From Arenicola marina (Eukaryota; Annelida; Polychaeta; Arenicolidae), in contig CAXHSH010001379.1 in assembly GCA_964019135.1 (NCBI GenBank), positions 62,001 to 126,000 of the forward strand: 64,000 nucleotides of DNA. Reading direction: 5' to 3'. The position numbers and the translations under genes are program-made. Below the pieces are notes generated by a model, which was given only the letters and a program-made list of their open reading frames with translations, made no database searches and had not been told where the DNA came from. Below are positions 12,722-28,500 of this stretch, piece after piece (within the stretch, counting starts at the first letter, position 1; every line of letters starts with the position of its first letter).

Positions 12722-14911
12722 TTTTAGCGATAGATTATTCAAAACACTCGCTTTTCGGGATATACTACACCAAACTCTCCGGTATAGCGACATACGGAAC
12801 AAAACACAAACGGTTTTAGCGATATATTATTCAAAACACTCGCTTTTAGGGATATACTACACCAAACTCTCAGGTATAGCGACATTCGGTACAAAACCCT
12901 CGGCTTTAGCGATATAAAACACAAACAAACATGATTCGATCCTTTTCTTGACCAAAACACTCGCGTTTAGGGATATGCTACACGAAACACTCGGTTATAG
13001 GGATTTACTGTACAAAACACTCGGTAATAGCGACATACTCTACAACACACCCGGTTTTAATGATATAGTACTCCAACACTCGCCGTTAGTTATATACTAC
13101 ATCAAACACTTAGTTATAGCGGCATACTCTACAAATCACTCGGCTTTAGCGATATACAACACAAACACACATGGTTCGATCATTTTATTAACCAAAACGC
13201 TCGGTTCTAACGATATACTGCTCAAAACACTCGGTGTTGCTGATTTACTACGTATAACACTCAATTTATATACTGTTAAACACACTCAGTTATAGCGAAA
13301 TATTGTACAAAACACTCGGTTTTAGCGACATACTAGGGAAGCACACCAGATTCCAGTATTCCACCTCCCAAAACACTCGGTAAGAGCGATATACTGCTCA
13401 AAACACTCGGTACGAGCGATATACTGCTCAAAACACTCGGTTATAGCGACATACTGCACAAAACACACTCGGTTTTAGCGATATATTATTCAAAACACTC
13501 GCCTTTAGGAATATACTACACCAAACTCTCAGGTATAGCGACATACGGTACAAAACAGTCGGCTTTAGTGATATACAACACAAATACACATGATTCGATC
13601 ATTTTCTTGACCAAAACACTCGGTTCTACCGATATACTGCTCAAAACACTCGGTTTTATGGATTTTCTACACAAAACACTCGGTTATAGCGACAGTCGGT
13701 ACAAAACACTCGGCTTTAGCGATATAAAACACGAACAAACATGATTCGATCATTTTCTTGACCAAAACACTCGCTTTGAGGGATATACTACACGAAGCAC
13801 TCGGTTATAGGGATATACTGTACAAAACACTCGGTAATAGCGACATACTCTACAACACACTCTGTTTTAATGATATACTACTCAAAACACTCGCTTTTAG
13901 TGACATACTATGCAAAACACTCGGTCATAGCGACATACTGCACAAAACACACTCGGTTTTAGTGATATATTATTCAAAACACTCGCTTTTAGGGATATAC
14001 TACACCAAACTCTCCGGTATAGCGACATACGGAACAAAACACTCGGCTTTAGTGATATACAACACAAACAAACATGATTCGATCATTTTCTTGACCAAAA
14101 CACTCGGTTCTACCGATATGCTACTCAAAACACTCGCTTTTAGGGACATACTACTAAAAAAAACATTCGCTTTTAGGCATATACTTCACCCAACACTCAG
14201 TTATAGCGACATCCTGTACAAATCCATCGGCTTTAGCGATATACAACACAAACAGAAATGATACGATCATTTTATTAACCAAAACACTCGGTACGAGCGA
14301 TATACTGCTAAAAACACCCTTCGCAAAACCTTCAGTTAAAGCGACATACTGTATAAAACAGACGTTTTTAGCGATATACTATTTAAAACACTCGCTTTCA
14401 GGGATATGCTACACAAAACACGCTGTTATAGCGGCATACTGTACAAAGAAGTCGTCTTTAGCGATATACACCACAAACACACATGGTTCGACCATTTTAT
14501 TAATCAAAACACTCGGTTCTACCGCTATACTACTCAAAACACTCGGTTTTAGGGATATACAATACAAAACACTCGGTTATAGCGATATACTGTACAAAAC
14601 GCTCGGTTGTAGTGACATACTGTACAAAACACTCGGTTTTAGCAATATACTAGGGAAACACACCAGATTCCACTTACCAAAACACCCGGTACGAGAGATA
14701 TACTGCTCAAAACACACGGCTATAGCAACATAATGTACATCACACTCGGTTTTAGCCACATAGTACGTTAACACACCAGATTGCATCATTACACCTGCCA
14801 AAACAACCGGTACGAGCGATATACTACTCAAAACACTCGCTTTTAGAGATATGCTACACAAAACCCTCGGTTATACCGACATACTGTACAAAACACTCGG
14901 GTTTTAGGGAC
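11216..14911. repeat. Satellite field, segment 3
   Basis: 30/61-bp satellite between minisatellite copies 2 and 3, only 3.7 kb because the macro-unit beginning at 7668 lacks about 2.6 kb present in the first unit. The junction is near 12446-12460, where sequence matching 4784 onward switches to sequence matching 7396 onward at a shared TATAGCGGCATAC. No gene is seen. Confidence 0.93.
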
Positions 14912-17900
14912 ATGTCTCAGGGAAGGCATCAGGGAGGGCATCAGAGAGGGCATCAGGAAGGGCATCAGCAAAGGCATCAGATCGACATCCCCCAGGTCGC
15001 GCATCCGGGAGGGCATGAGGGTGGGCATCAGAAGGACATTCCCCGGGGAGGGCATCAGGGAAGGCATCAGAATGACATGCCTCAGGGAAAACCTCAGGGA
15101 GGGCAACATGGAGGGCATGAGAAGGACATCCCCAGGAAGGGAGTCATGGAGGGCATCAGGGAGAGCATTAAATGGACATCGCCCAGGGAGGGCATCAGGG
15201 AGGGCATCAGGGAGAGCATCAGGTGGACATCCCCCAGGGAGGGCATCAGGGAGAGCATCATGGAGAGGATCAGCTGGCCATCCCCAAGGGAGGGCATCAG
15301 GGAGGGCATCAGGGAGGTCATCAGCGAGGACATCAGAAGGACATCCCCAAGGGAGGGCATTAGAGAGGGTATTCAGGGAGGGCATCAGATGGACATCCCC
15401 AAGGGAGGGCATCAGGGAGGGCTTCAGGCAGAGAATCAGATGGACATCCCCCAGGGAGGGCATCAGGGAAGGCCACAAGGAGGGCATCAGGGAGGGCATC
15501 AGAAGTACAGCCCCCAGGGAGGGCATCACGGAGGGCATCACGCGGGGCATCAGATGGAAATCCCCCAGGGAGGGCATCATAGAGGGCATCAGATGGAAAT
15601 CCCCCAGGGAGGGCATCATGGAGGGCATCAGAAGGACATCCAACAGGGAGGGCATCAGGGAGGGCTTCAGGGGGAGCATCAGATGGACATCCGCCAAGGA
15701 GGCCATCAGATAGACATCCCCCAGGGAGGGAATCAGGGATGGCATGCGATGGAAATCCCCCAGGGAGGGCATCAGTGAGAGCCTCAAACAGAGAATCAGA
15801 TGGACATCTCCCAGGGAATGCATGAAGGAGGGCATCAGGGAGGGCATCAGAAGTACATCCCCCAGGGAGGGCATCAGGGAGGGCATCAGATGGACATCCC
15901 CCAGGTAGGGCATCAGATGGACATCCCCCAGGGAGGGCATCAAGGAGGGCATCAGGGAAGGCATCAGAAGAACATCCCCCAGGGACAGCGTTAGGTAAGG
16001 CATCAGGGAGGGCATCAGAGAGGGCATCATTTGGTCATCCCCCAGTGAGGGCGTCAAGGATGGCATCAGAGAGGGCATCAGATGGACATCTCCCAGGGAG
16101 GGCATCAGGGAGGGCATCAGAAGGAGCATCAGATGGACATACCCCAGGGAGGGCATCAGGGAGGACATCATCAGAAGGACACCCCCCGGGGAGGGCATCA
16201 GGGAGAGCATCAGGGAGAGCATCAGATGCTCTAAACACACCAGATTGCAGCATTACACCTGCCAAAACACCCGGTACGAGCGACATACTGCTCAAAACAC
16301 TCGCTTTTAGGGACATACTACTCATAACATTCGCTTTTAGGGATATACTTCACCCAACACTCAGTTATAGCGACATCATGTACAAATCACTCGGCTTTAG
16401 CGATATACAACACAAACAGACATGATTCGATCATTTTATTAAGCAAAAAACACTCGGTACAAGGGATATACTGCTAAAAACACCCGGTTTTAGGTACATG
16501 CTCCACAAAACATTCGGTTATAGCGACATACTGCGCAAACCACACTCGGTTTTAGCGATATACTATTCAAAACATTCGCTTTTATGGGCATACTACTAAA
16601 AACATTCGCTTTTAGGGATATACAACATCGAACACTTAGTTATAGCGGCATACTCTACAAATCACTCGGCTTTAGCGATATACAACTAAAAACATACATG
16701 GTTCGATCAATTTATTAACCAAAACACTCGGTTCTAACGATATACTACTCAAAACACTCTGTTTTAAGGATTTACTACATATAACACTCGAGATATACTG
16801 TACAAAACACTCGGTTATAGCGACATACTGCACAAAACACACTCGGTTTTAGCGACATATTATTCAAAACACCCGCATTTATGGATATACTACACCAAAG
16901 TCTCAGGTATGGCGACATTCGGTACAAAACACTCGGCTTTAGTGATATACAACACAAACAAACATGATTCGATCATTTTCTTGACCAAAACACTCGGTTC
17001 TATCGATATACTGCTCAAAACACTCTGTTTTAAAGATTTACTATACAAAAAACTCGGTTATAGCGGCATTCGGTACAAAACACTCGGCTTTAGCGATATG
17101 CAACACAAACTTGATTCGATCATTTTCTTGACCAAAACACTCGGTTCTACCGATATGCTACTCAGAAGACTCGTTTTAGGGACATACTACTAAAAAACAT
17201 TCGCTTTTAGGGATATACTTCACCCAACACTCTGTTATAGCGACATCCTGTACAAATCCCTCGGCTTTAGCGATATACAACACAAACAGAAATGATACGA
17301 TCATTTTATTAACCAAAACACTCGGTACGAGCGATATACTGCTAAAAACACCCTTCACAAAACCTTCAGTTAAAGCGACATACTGTATAAAACAGACGTT
17401 TTTAGCGATATACTATTTAAAACACTCGCTTTTAGGGATATGCTACACAAAACACTCTGTTATAGCGGCATACTGTACAAATCAGTCGCCTTTAGCGATA
17501 TACACCACAAACACACATGGTTCGACCATTTTATGAATCAAAACACTCGGTTCTACCGCTATACTGCTCAAAACACTCGGTTTTAGGGATTTACAATACA
17601 AAACACTCGGTTATAGCGATATACTGTACAAAACGCTCGGTTGTAGTGACATACTGTACAAAACACTCGGTTTTAGCAATATATTAGGGAAACACACCAG
17701 ATTCCAGTATTCCACTTACCAAAACACCCGGTACGAGAGATATACTGCTCAAAACACACGGTTATAGCAACATAATGTACATCACACTCGGTTTTAGCCA
17801 CATAGTACGTTAACACACCAGATTGCATCATTACACCTGCCAAAACAACCGGTACGAGCGATATACTGCACAAAACACTCGGTTTTAGGGACATACTGCC

Positions 17901-20344
17901 CAACCCATCCGGTTAAAGCGACATACTGTACAAAACACTCGGCATTAGCGATAAACAACACAAACAAACATGATTCGATCATATGCTTGACCAAAACACC
18001 CGGTTCTACCGATGTACTGCTCAAAACACTCGGTTTTAGGAATATACTACACCAAACACTTAGTTATAGCGGCATACTCTACAAATCACTCGGCTTTAGC
18101 GATATACAACACAAACACACATGGTTCGATCATTTTATTAACCAAAACACTCGGTTCTAACGATATACTACTCAAAACACTCGCTTTTAGAGATATGCTA
18201 CACAAAACCCTCGGTTATACCGACATTCTGTACAAAACCCTCGGGTTTTAGGGACATACTACTCAAAACACTCGCTTTTAGGGATATACTTCACCCAACA
18301 CTCAGTTATAGCGAAAAACGGTACAAAACACTCGGCTGTAGTGATATAGAACACAAGCAAACATGATTCGATCATTTTCTTAAACAAAACACTCGGCTCG
18401 ACCGATATACTGCTCAAAACACTCGCCTTTAGGGACATACTACTAAAAACATTCGCTTTTAGGAATATGCATCACCCAACACTCAGTTAAAGCGACATCA
18501 TGTACAAATCACTCGGCTTTAGCGATATACAATACAAACAGACATGATTCGATCATTTTATTAAGCAAAACACTCGGTACAAGCGATATACTGCTAAAAA
18601 CACCCGGTTTTAGGTACAAAATACACAAAACATTCGGTTATAGCGACATACTGCGCAAACCACACTCGGTTTTAGCGATATACTATTCAAAACACTCCCT
18701 TTTAGGGACATACTACTAAAAGCATTCGCTTTTAGGGATATACAACATCGAACACTAAGTTATAGCGGCATATTCTACAAATCACTCGGCTTTTATCGAT
18801 ATACAACTCAAACACACATGGTTCGATCATTTTATTAACCAATATACTCGGTTCTAACGATATACTACTCAAAACACTCTGTTTTAAGGATTTACTACAT
18901 ATAACACTCGGTTATAGCGATATACTGTAACACACACTCGGTTATAGCGACATATTGTACAAAACAGTCGGTACGAGCGATATACTGCTCAAAACATACG
19001 GTACAAAACACTCGGCTTTGGTGATATACAACACAAACAAACATGGTTCGATCATTGTATTAACCAAAACACTCGGTTCTATCGATGTACTGCTCAAAAA
19101 ACTCGCTTTTAGGGATATACTAGACGAAGCACTCAGTTATAGGAATTTACTGTACAAAACACTCGGTAATAGCGACATACTCTACAACACACCCGGTTTT
19201 AATGATATACTACTCCAACACTCGCCTTTAGTTACATACTATATCAAACACTTAGTTATAGCGGCATACTCTACAAATCACTCGGCTTTAGCGATATACA
19301 ACACAAACACACATGGTTCGATCATTTTATTAAACAAAACGCCCGGTTCTAACGATATACTGCTCAAAACACTCGCTTTTAGGGATATACTACACCAAAC
19401 TCTCAGGTATAGCGACATACGGAACAAAACACTCGGCTTTAGTAATATACAACACAAACAAACATGATTCGATCATTTTCTTGACCAAAACACTCAATTC
19501 TACCGATATGCTACTCAAAACACTCGCTTTTAGGGATATGCTACACGAAGCACTCGATTATAGGGATTTACTGTACAAAACACTCGGTAATAGCGGCATA
19601 CTCTACAAATCACTCGGTTTTAGCCATATACAACACAAACACACATGGTTCGATCATTTTATTAACCAAAACACTCTGTTCTAACGATATACTACTCAAA
19701 ACACTCGGTTTTAAGGATTTACTACACATAACACTCGGTTATAGCGATATACTGTAAAAGACCCTCGGTTATAGCGAAATATTGTACAAAACACTCGGTT
19801 TTAGCGACATACTAGGGAAGCACACCAGATTCCAGTATTCCACTTCCCAAAACACTCGGGAAGAGCGATATGCTGCTCAAAACACTCGGTACGAGCGATA
19901 TACTGCTCAAAACACTCGGTACGAGCGATATACTACTCAAAACACTCGGTACGAGCGATATACTGCTTAAAACACTCGGTTATATCGACATACTGCACAA
20001 AACACAAACGGTTTTAGCGATATATTATTCAAAACACTCGCTTTTAGGGATATACTATACCAAACTCTCAGGTATAGCGACATACGGTACAAAACACTCG
20101 GCTTTAGTGATATACAACACAAACAAACATGATTCGATCATTTTCTTGACCAAATCACTCGGTTCAATCCATATGCTGCTCAAAACACTCGGTTTTAGGG
20201 ATTTACCATACAAAACACTCGGTTATAGCGACATATTCTACAACACACCCTGTTTTAATGATATACTACTCAAAACACTCGCTTCTAGGGACATACTATG
20301 CAAAACACTCGGTTATAGCGACATACGGCATAAAATACACTCGG
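12722..20344. repeat. Macro-unit U3 (7623 bp)
   Basis: Full-type unit, collinear with U1 apart from small indels, including the 39-bp loss in its minisatellite block. Offset to U1 is 12721 before the block and 12677 near its end. Confidence 0.87.
14912..16230. repeat. G-rich minisatellite block, copy 3 (39 bp shorter)
   Basis: Same block, beginning ATGTCTCAGGG instead of ATGCCTCAGGG. It is 39 bp shorter than copies 1 and 2 because one unit set near 15545-15560 is missing (the segment with GGACATCTCCCAGGG before the GGAAATCCCCC units). The loss is a multiple of three, so the long minus-strand frame stays open at 465 residues. The ATGTCTCAGGG start links it to copies 4 and 5. Confidence 0.92.
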
Positions 20345-21605
20345 TTTTAGCGATAGATTATTCAAAACACTCGCTTTTCGGGATATACTACACCAAACTC
20401 TCCGGTATAGCGACATACTGCACAAAACACACTCGGTTTTAGCGACATATTATTCAAAACACCCGCATTTATGGATATACTACACCAAACTCTCAGGTAT
20501 GGCGACATTCGGTACAAAACACTCGGCTTTAGTGATATACAACACAAACAAACATGGTTCGATCATTTTCTTGACCAAAACACTCGGTTCTATCGATATA
20601 CTGCTCAAAACACTCTGTTTTAAAGATTTACTATACAAAAAACTCGGTTATAGCGGCATTCGGTACAAAACACTCGGCTTTAGCGATATGCAACACAAAC
20701 AAACTTGATTCGATCATTTTCTTGACCAAAACACTCGGTTCTACCGATATGCTACTCAGAAGACTCGTTTTAGGGACATACTACTAAAAAACATTCGCTT
20801 TTAGGGATATACTTCACCCAACACTCTGTTATAGCGACATCCTGTACAAATCCATCGGCTTTAGCGATATACAACACAAACAGAAATGATATGATCATTT
20901 TATTAACCAAAACACTTGGTACGAGCGATATACTGCTAAAAACACCCTTCACAAAACCTTCAGTTAAAGCGACATACTGTATAAAACAGACGTTTTTAGC
21001 GATATACTATTTAAAACACTCGCTTTTAGGGATATGCTACACAAAACACTCTGTTATAGCGGCATACTGTACAAATCAGTCGCCTTTAGCGATATACACC
21101 ACAAACACACATGGTTCGACCATTTTATGAATCAAAACACTCGGTTCTACCGCTATACTGCTCAAAACACTCGGTTTTAGGGATTTACAATACAAAACAC
21201 TCGGTTATAGCGATATACTGTACAAAACGCTCGGTTGTAGTGACATACTGTACAAAACACTCGGTTTTAGCAATATATTAGGGAAACACACCAGATTCCA
21301 GTATTCCACTTACCAAAACACCCGGTACGAGAGATATACTGCTCAAAACACACGGTTATAGCAACATAGTGTACATCACACTCGGTTTTAGCCACATAGT
21401 ACGTTAACACACCAGATTGCATCATTACACCTGCCAAAACAACCGGTACGAGCGATATACTGCACAAAACACTCGGTTTTAGGGACATACTGCACAACCC
21501 ATCCGGTTAAAGCGACATACTGTACAAAACACTCGGCATTAGCGATAAACAACACAAACAAACATGATTGGATCATATGCTTGACCAAAACACTCGGTTC
21601 TACCG

Positions 21606-22391
21606 ATGTACTGCTCAAAACACTCGGTTTTAGGGATATACTACACCAAACACTTAGTTATAGCGGCATACTCTACAAATCACTCGGCTTTAGCGATATA
21701 CAACACAAACACGCATGGTTCGATCATTTTATTAACCAAAACACTCGGTTCTAACGATATACTACTCAAAACACTAGCTTTTAGAGATATGCTACACAAA
21801 ACCCTCGGTTATACCGACATTCTGTACAAAACCCTCGGGTTTTAGGGACATACTACTCAAAACACTCGCTTTTAGGGATATACTTCACCCAACACTCAGT
21901 TATAGCGAAAAACGGTACAAAACACTCGGCTGTAGTGATATAGAACACAAGCAAACATGATTCGATCATTTTCTTAAACAAAACACTCGCCTCGACCGAT
22001 GTACTGCTCAAAACACTCGGTTTTAGGGATATACTACACCAAACACTTAGTTATAGCGGCATACTCTACAAATCACTCGGCTTTAGCGATATACAACACA
22101 AACACACATGGTTCGATCATTTTATTAACCAAAACACTCGGTTCTAACGATATACTACTCAAAACACTAGATTTTAGAGATATGCTACACAAAACCCTCG
22201 GTTATACCGACATTCTGTACAAAACCCTCGGGTTTTAGGGACATACTACTCAAAACACTCGCTTTTAGGGATATACTTCACCCAACACTCAGTTATAGCG
22301 CAAAACGGTACAAAACACTCGGCTGTAGTGATATAGAACACAAGCAAACATGATTCGATCCTTTTCTTAAACAAAACACTCGGCTCGACCG
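21606..22391. repeat. 393-bp tandem duplication
   Basis: The sequence at 21606-21998 is repeated at 21999-22391, and is followed by a ~273-bp loss relative to U1 (the U1 interval from about 5747 to 6020). It is absent from U1 and U3, but present again at 24754/25147 and 32417/32810, so it marks a sub-lineage of units. Confidence 0.82.
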
Positions 22392-24058
22392 ATATACTGC
22401 TCAAAACACTCGCCTTTAGGGACATACTACTAAAAGCATTCGCTTTTAGGGATATACAACATCGAACACTTAGTTATAGCGGCATACTCTACAAATCACT
22501 CGGCTTTTATCGATATACAACTCAAACACACATGGTTCGATCATTTTATTAACCAATATACTCGGTTCTAACGATATACTACTCAAAACACTCTGTTTTA
22601 AGGATTTACTACATATAACACTCGGTTATAGCGATATACTGTAAAACACACTCGGTTATAGCGACATATTGTACAAAACAGTCGGTACGAGCGATATACT
22701 GCTCAAAACATACGGTACAAAACACTCGGCTTTGGTGATATACAACACAAACAAACATGGTTCGATCATTGTATTAACCAAAACACTCGGTTCTATCGAT
22801 GTACTGCTCAAAAAACTCGCTTTTAGGGATATACTAGACGAAGCACTCAGTTATAGGAATTTACTGTACAAAACACTCGGTAATAGCGACATACTCTACA
22901 ACACACCCGGTTTTAATGATATACTACTCCAACACTCGCCTTTAGTTACATACTATATCAAACACTTAGTTATAGCGGCATACTCTACAAATCACTCGGC
23001 TTTAGCGATATACAACACAAACACACATGGTTCGATCATTTTATTAAACAAAAGACCGGGTTCTAACGATATACTGCTCAAAACACTCGCTTTTAGGGAT
23101 ATACCACACCAAACTCTCAGGTATAGCGACATACGGAACAAAACACTCGGCTTTAGTAATATACAACACAAACAAACATGATTCGATCATTTTCTTGACC
23201 AAAACACTCGGTTCTACCGATATGCTACTCAAAACACTCGCTTTTAGGGATATGCTACACGAAGCACTCGGTTATAGCGATTTACTGTACAAAACACTCG
23301 GTAATAGCGGCATACTCTACAAATCACTCGGTTTTAGCCATATACAACACAAACACACATGGTTCGATCACTTTATTAACCAAAACACTCTGTTCTAACG
23401 ATATACTACTCAAAACACTCGGTTTTAAGGATTTACTACACATAACACTCGGTTATAGCGATATACTGTAAAAGACCCTCGGTTATAGCGAAATATTGTA
23501 CAAAACACTCGGTTTTAGCGACATACTAGGGAAGCACACCAGATTCCAGTATTCCACTTCCCAAAACACTCGGGAAGAGCGATATGCTGCTCAAAACACT
23601 CGGTACGAGCGATATACTGCTCAAAACACTCGGTACGAGCGATATACTACTCAAAACACTCGGTACGAGCGATATACTGCTTAAAACACTCGGTTATATC
23701 GACATACTGCACAAAACACAAACGGTTTTAGCGATATATTATTCAAAACACTCGCTTTTAGGGATATACTATACCAAACTCTCAGGTATAGCGACATACG
23801 GTACAAAACACTCGGCCTTAGTGATATACAACACAAACAAACATGATTCGATCATTTTCTTGACCAAATCACTCGGTTCAATCCATATGCTGCTCAAAAC
23901 ACTCGGTTTTAGGGATTTACCATACAAAACACTCGGTTATAGCGACATATTCTACAACACACCCTGTTTTAATGATATACTACTCAAAACACTCGCTTCT
24001 AGGGACATACTATGCAAAACACTCGGTTATAGCGACATACTGCATAAAATACACTCGG

Positions 24059-24523
24059 TTTTAGCGATAGATTATTCAAAACACTCGCTTTTCGGGATAT
24101 ACTACACCAAACTCATACATACTGTACAAACAAACATGATTCGATCATTTTCTTGACCAAATCACTCGGTTCAATCCATATGCTGCTCAAAACACTCGGT
24201 TTTAGGGATTTACCATACAAAACACTCGGTTATAGCGACATATTCTACAACACACCCTGTTTTAATGATATACTACTCAAAACACTCGCTTCTAGGGACA
24301 TACTATGCAAAACACTCGGTTATAGCGACATACTGCATAAAATACACTCGGTTTTAGCGATAGATTATTCAAAACACTCGCTTTTCGGGATATACTACAC
24401 CAAACTCTCCGGTATAGCGACATACGGAACAAAACACAAACGGTTTTAGCGATATATTATTCAAAACACTCGCTTTTAGAGATATACTACACCAAACTCT
24501 CAGGTATAGCGACATTCGGTACA
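24059..24523. repeat. 293-bp partial duplication and novel junctions in U4
   Basis: The anchor at 24059 runs only to about 24112, where CAAACTCATACATACTG makes a junction seen nowhere else. Sequence matching about 23820 onward then resumes, giving a second anchor at 24352 (offset 293). Near 24523 the sequence jumps again (CATTCGGTACATCACACTT) to the region equivalent to 21376. Confidence 0.8.
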
Positions 24524-24753
24524 TCACACTTGGTTTTAGCCACATAGTACGTTAACACACCAGATTGCATCATTACACCTGCCAAAACAACCGGTACGAG
24601 CGATAGACTGCACAAAACACTCGGTTTTATGGACATACTGCACAACCCATCCGGTTAAAGCGACATACTGTACAAAACACTCGGCATTAGCGATAAACAA
24701 CACAAACAAACATGATTGGATCATATGCTTGACCAAAACACTCGGTTCTACCG

Positions 24754-25539
24754 ATGTACTGCTCAAAACACTCGGTTTTAGGGATATACTACACCAAACA
24801 CTTAGTTATAGCGGCATACTCTACAAATCACTCGGCTTTAGCGATATACAACACAAACACACATGGTTCGATCATTTTATTAACCAAAACACTCGGTTCT
24901 AACGATATACTACTCAAAACACTAGCTTTTAGAGATATGCTACACAAAACCCTCGGTTATACCGACATTCTGTACAAAACCCTCGGGTTTTGGGGACATA
25001 CTACTCAAAACACTCGCTTTTAGGGATATACTTCACCCAACACTCAGTTATACCGAAAAACGGTACAAAACACTCGGCTGTAGTGATATAGAACACAAGC
25101 AAACATGATTCGATCATTTTCTTAAACAAAACACTCGCCTCGACCGATGTACTGCTCAAAACACTCGGTTTTAGGGATATACTACACCAAACACTTAGTT
25201 ATAGCGGCATACTCTACAAATCACTCGGCTTTAGCGATATACAACACAAACACACATGGTTCGATCATTTTATTAACCAAAACACTCGGTTCTAACGATA
25301 TACTGCTCAAAACACTAGATTTTAGAGATATGCTACACAAAACCCTCGGTTATACCGACATTCTGTACAAAACCCTCGGGTTTTAGGGACATACTACTCA
25401 AAACACTCGCTTTTAGGGATATACTTCACCCAACACTCAGTTATAGCGCAAAACGGTACAAAACACTCGGCTGTAGTGATATAGGACACAAGCAAACATG
25501 ATTCGATCCTTTTCTTAAACAAAACACTCGGCTCGACCG
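24754..25539. repeat. 393-bp tandem duplication, second occurrence
   Basis: Same 393-bp duplication as at 21606, copied by the 3148-bp segmental repeat within U4. Confidence 0.8.
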
Positions 25540-28500
25540 ATATACTGCTCAAAACACTCGCCATTAGGGACATACTACTAAAAGCATTCGCTTTTAGGGA
25601 TATACAACATCGAACACTTAGTTATAGCGGCATACTCTACAAATCACTCGGCTTTTATCGATATACAACTCAAACACACATGGTTCGATCATTTTATTAA
25701 CCAATATACTCGGTTCTAACGATATACTACTCAAAACACTCTGTTTTAAGGATTTACTACATATAACACTCGGTTATAGCGATATACTGTAAAACACACT
25801 CGGTTATAGCGACATATTGTACAAAACAGTCGGTACGAGCGATATACTGCTCAAAACATACGGTACAAAACACTCGGCTTTGGTGATATACAACACAAAC
25901 AAACATGGTTCGATCATTGTATTAACCAAAACACTCGGTTCTATCGATGTACTGCTAAAAAAACTCGCTTTTAGGGATATACTAGACGAAGCACTCAGTT
26001 ATAGGAATTTACTGTACAAAACACTCGGTAATAGCGACATACTCTACAACACACCCGGTTTTAATGATATACTACTCCAACACTCGCCTTTAGTTACATA
26101 CTATATCAAACACTTAGTTATAGCGGCATACTCTACAAATCACTCGGCTTTAGCGATATACAACACAAACACACATGGTTCGATCATTTTATTAAACAAA
26201 AGACCGGGTTCTAACGATATACTGCTCAAAACACTCGCTTTTAGGGATATACTACACCAAACTCTCAGGTATAGCGACATACGGAACAAAACACTCGGCT
26301 TTAGTAATATACAACACAAACAAACATGATTCGATCATTTTCTTGACCAAAACACTCGGTTCTACCGATATGCTACTCAAAACACTCGCTTTTAGGGATA
26401 TGCTACACGAAGCACTCGGTTATAGCGATTTACTGTACAAAACACTCGGTAATAGCGGCATACTCTACAAATCACTCGGTTTTAGCCATATACAACACAA
26501 ACACACATGGTTCGATCATTTTATTAACCAAGACACTCTGTTTTAACGATATACTACTCAAAACACTCGGTTTTAAGGATTTACTACACATAACACTCGG
26601 TTATAGCGATATACTGTAAAAGACCCTCGGTTATAGCGAAATATTGTACAAAACACTCGGTTTTAGCGACATACTAGGGAAGCACACCAGATTCCAGTAT
26701 TCCACTTCCCAAAACACTCGGGAAGAGCGATATGCTGCTCAAAACACTCGGTACGAGCGATATACTGCTCAAAACACTCGGTACGAGCGATATACTACTC
26801 AAAACACTCGGTACGAGCAATATACTGCTTAAAACACTCGGTTATATCGACATACTGCACAAAACACAAACGGTTTTAGCGATATATTATTCAAAACACT
26901 CGCTTTTAGGGATATACTATACCAAACTCTCAGGTATAGCGACATACGGTACAAAACACTCGGCCTTAGTGATATACAACACAAACAAACATGATTCGAT
27001 CATTTTCTTGACCAAATCACTCGGTTCAATCCATATGCTGCTCAAAACACTCGGTTTTAGGGATTTACCATACAAAACACTCGGTTATAGCGACATATTC
27101 TACAACACACCCTGTTTTAATGATATACTACTCAAAACACTCGCTTCTAGGGACATACTATGCAAAACACTCGGTTATAGCGACATACTGCATAAAATAC
27201 ACTCGGTTTTAGCGATAGATTATTCAAAACACTCGCTTTTCGGGATATACTACACCAAACTCTCCGGTATAGCGACATACGGAACAAAACACAAACGGTT
27301 TTAGCGATATATTATTCAAAACACTCGCTTTTAGGGATATACTACACCAAACTCTCAGGTATAGCGACATTCGGTACAAAACACTCGGCTTTAGCGATAT
27401 AAAACACAAACAAACATGATTCGATCCTTTTCTTGACCAAAACACTCGCGTTTAGGGATATGCTACACGAAACACTCGGTTATAGGGATTTACTGTACAA
27501 AACACTCGGTAATAGCGACATACTCTACAACACACCCGGTTTTAATGATATAGTACTCCAACACTCGCCGTTAGTTATATACTACATCAAACACTTAGTT
27601 ATAGCGGCATACTCTACAAATCACTCGGCTTTAGCGATATACAACACAACCACACATGGTTCGATCATTTTATTAACCAAAACGCTCGGTTCTAACGATA
27701 TACTGCTCAAAACACTCGGTGTTGCTGATTTACTACGTATAACACTCAATTTATATACTGTTAAACACACTCAGTTATAGCGAAATATTGTACAAAACAC
27801 TCGGTTTTAGCGACATACTAGGGAAGCACACCAGATTCCAGTATTCCACCTCCCAAAACACTCGGTAAGAGCGATATACTGCTCAAAACACTCGGTACGA
27901 GCGATATACTGCTCAAAACACTCGGTTATAGCGACATACTGCACAAAACACACTCGGTTTTAGCGATATATTATTCAAAACACTCGCCTTTAGGAATATA
28001 CTACACCAAACTCTCAGGTATAGCGACATACGGTACAAAACAGTCGGCTTTAGTGATATACAACACAAATACACATGATTCGATCATTTTCTTGACCAAA
28101 ACACTCGGTTATAGCGACAGTCGGTACAAAACACTCGGCTTTAGCGATACAAAACACGAACAAACATGATTCGATCATTTTCTTGACCAAAACACTCGCT
28201 TTGAGGGATATACTACACGAAGCACTCGGTTATAGGGATATACTGTACAAAACACTCGGTAATAGCGACATACTCTACAACACACTCTGTTTTAATGATA
28301 TACTACTCAAAACACTCGCTTTTAGTGACATATTATTCAAAACACTCGCTTTTAGGGATATACTACACCAAACTCTCCGGTATAGCGACATACGGAACAA
28401 AACACTCGGCTTTAGTGATATACAACACAAACAAACATGATTCGATCATTTTCTTGACCAAAACACTCGGTTCTACCGATATGCTACTCAAAACACTCGC

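Larger units (their letters stand above)
20345..27206. repeat. Macro-unit U4 (rearranged, no minisatellite)
   Basis: Starts with the anchor, but near 20420 jumps by about 4.07 kb to the U1 equivalent of 4149 (shared ATAGCGACATACTG), deleting the minisatellite. It later contains two rounds of a ~3148-bp segment and extra anchors at 24059 and 24352. Confidence 0.83.
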
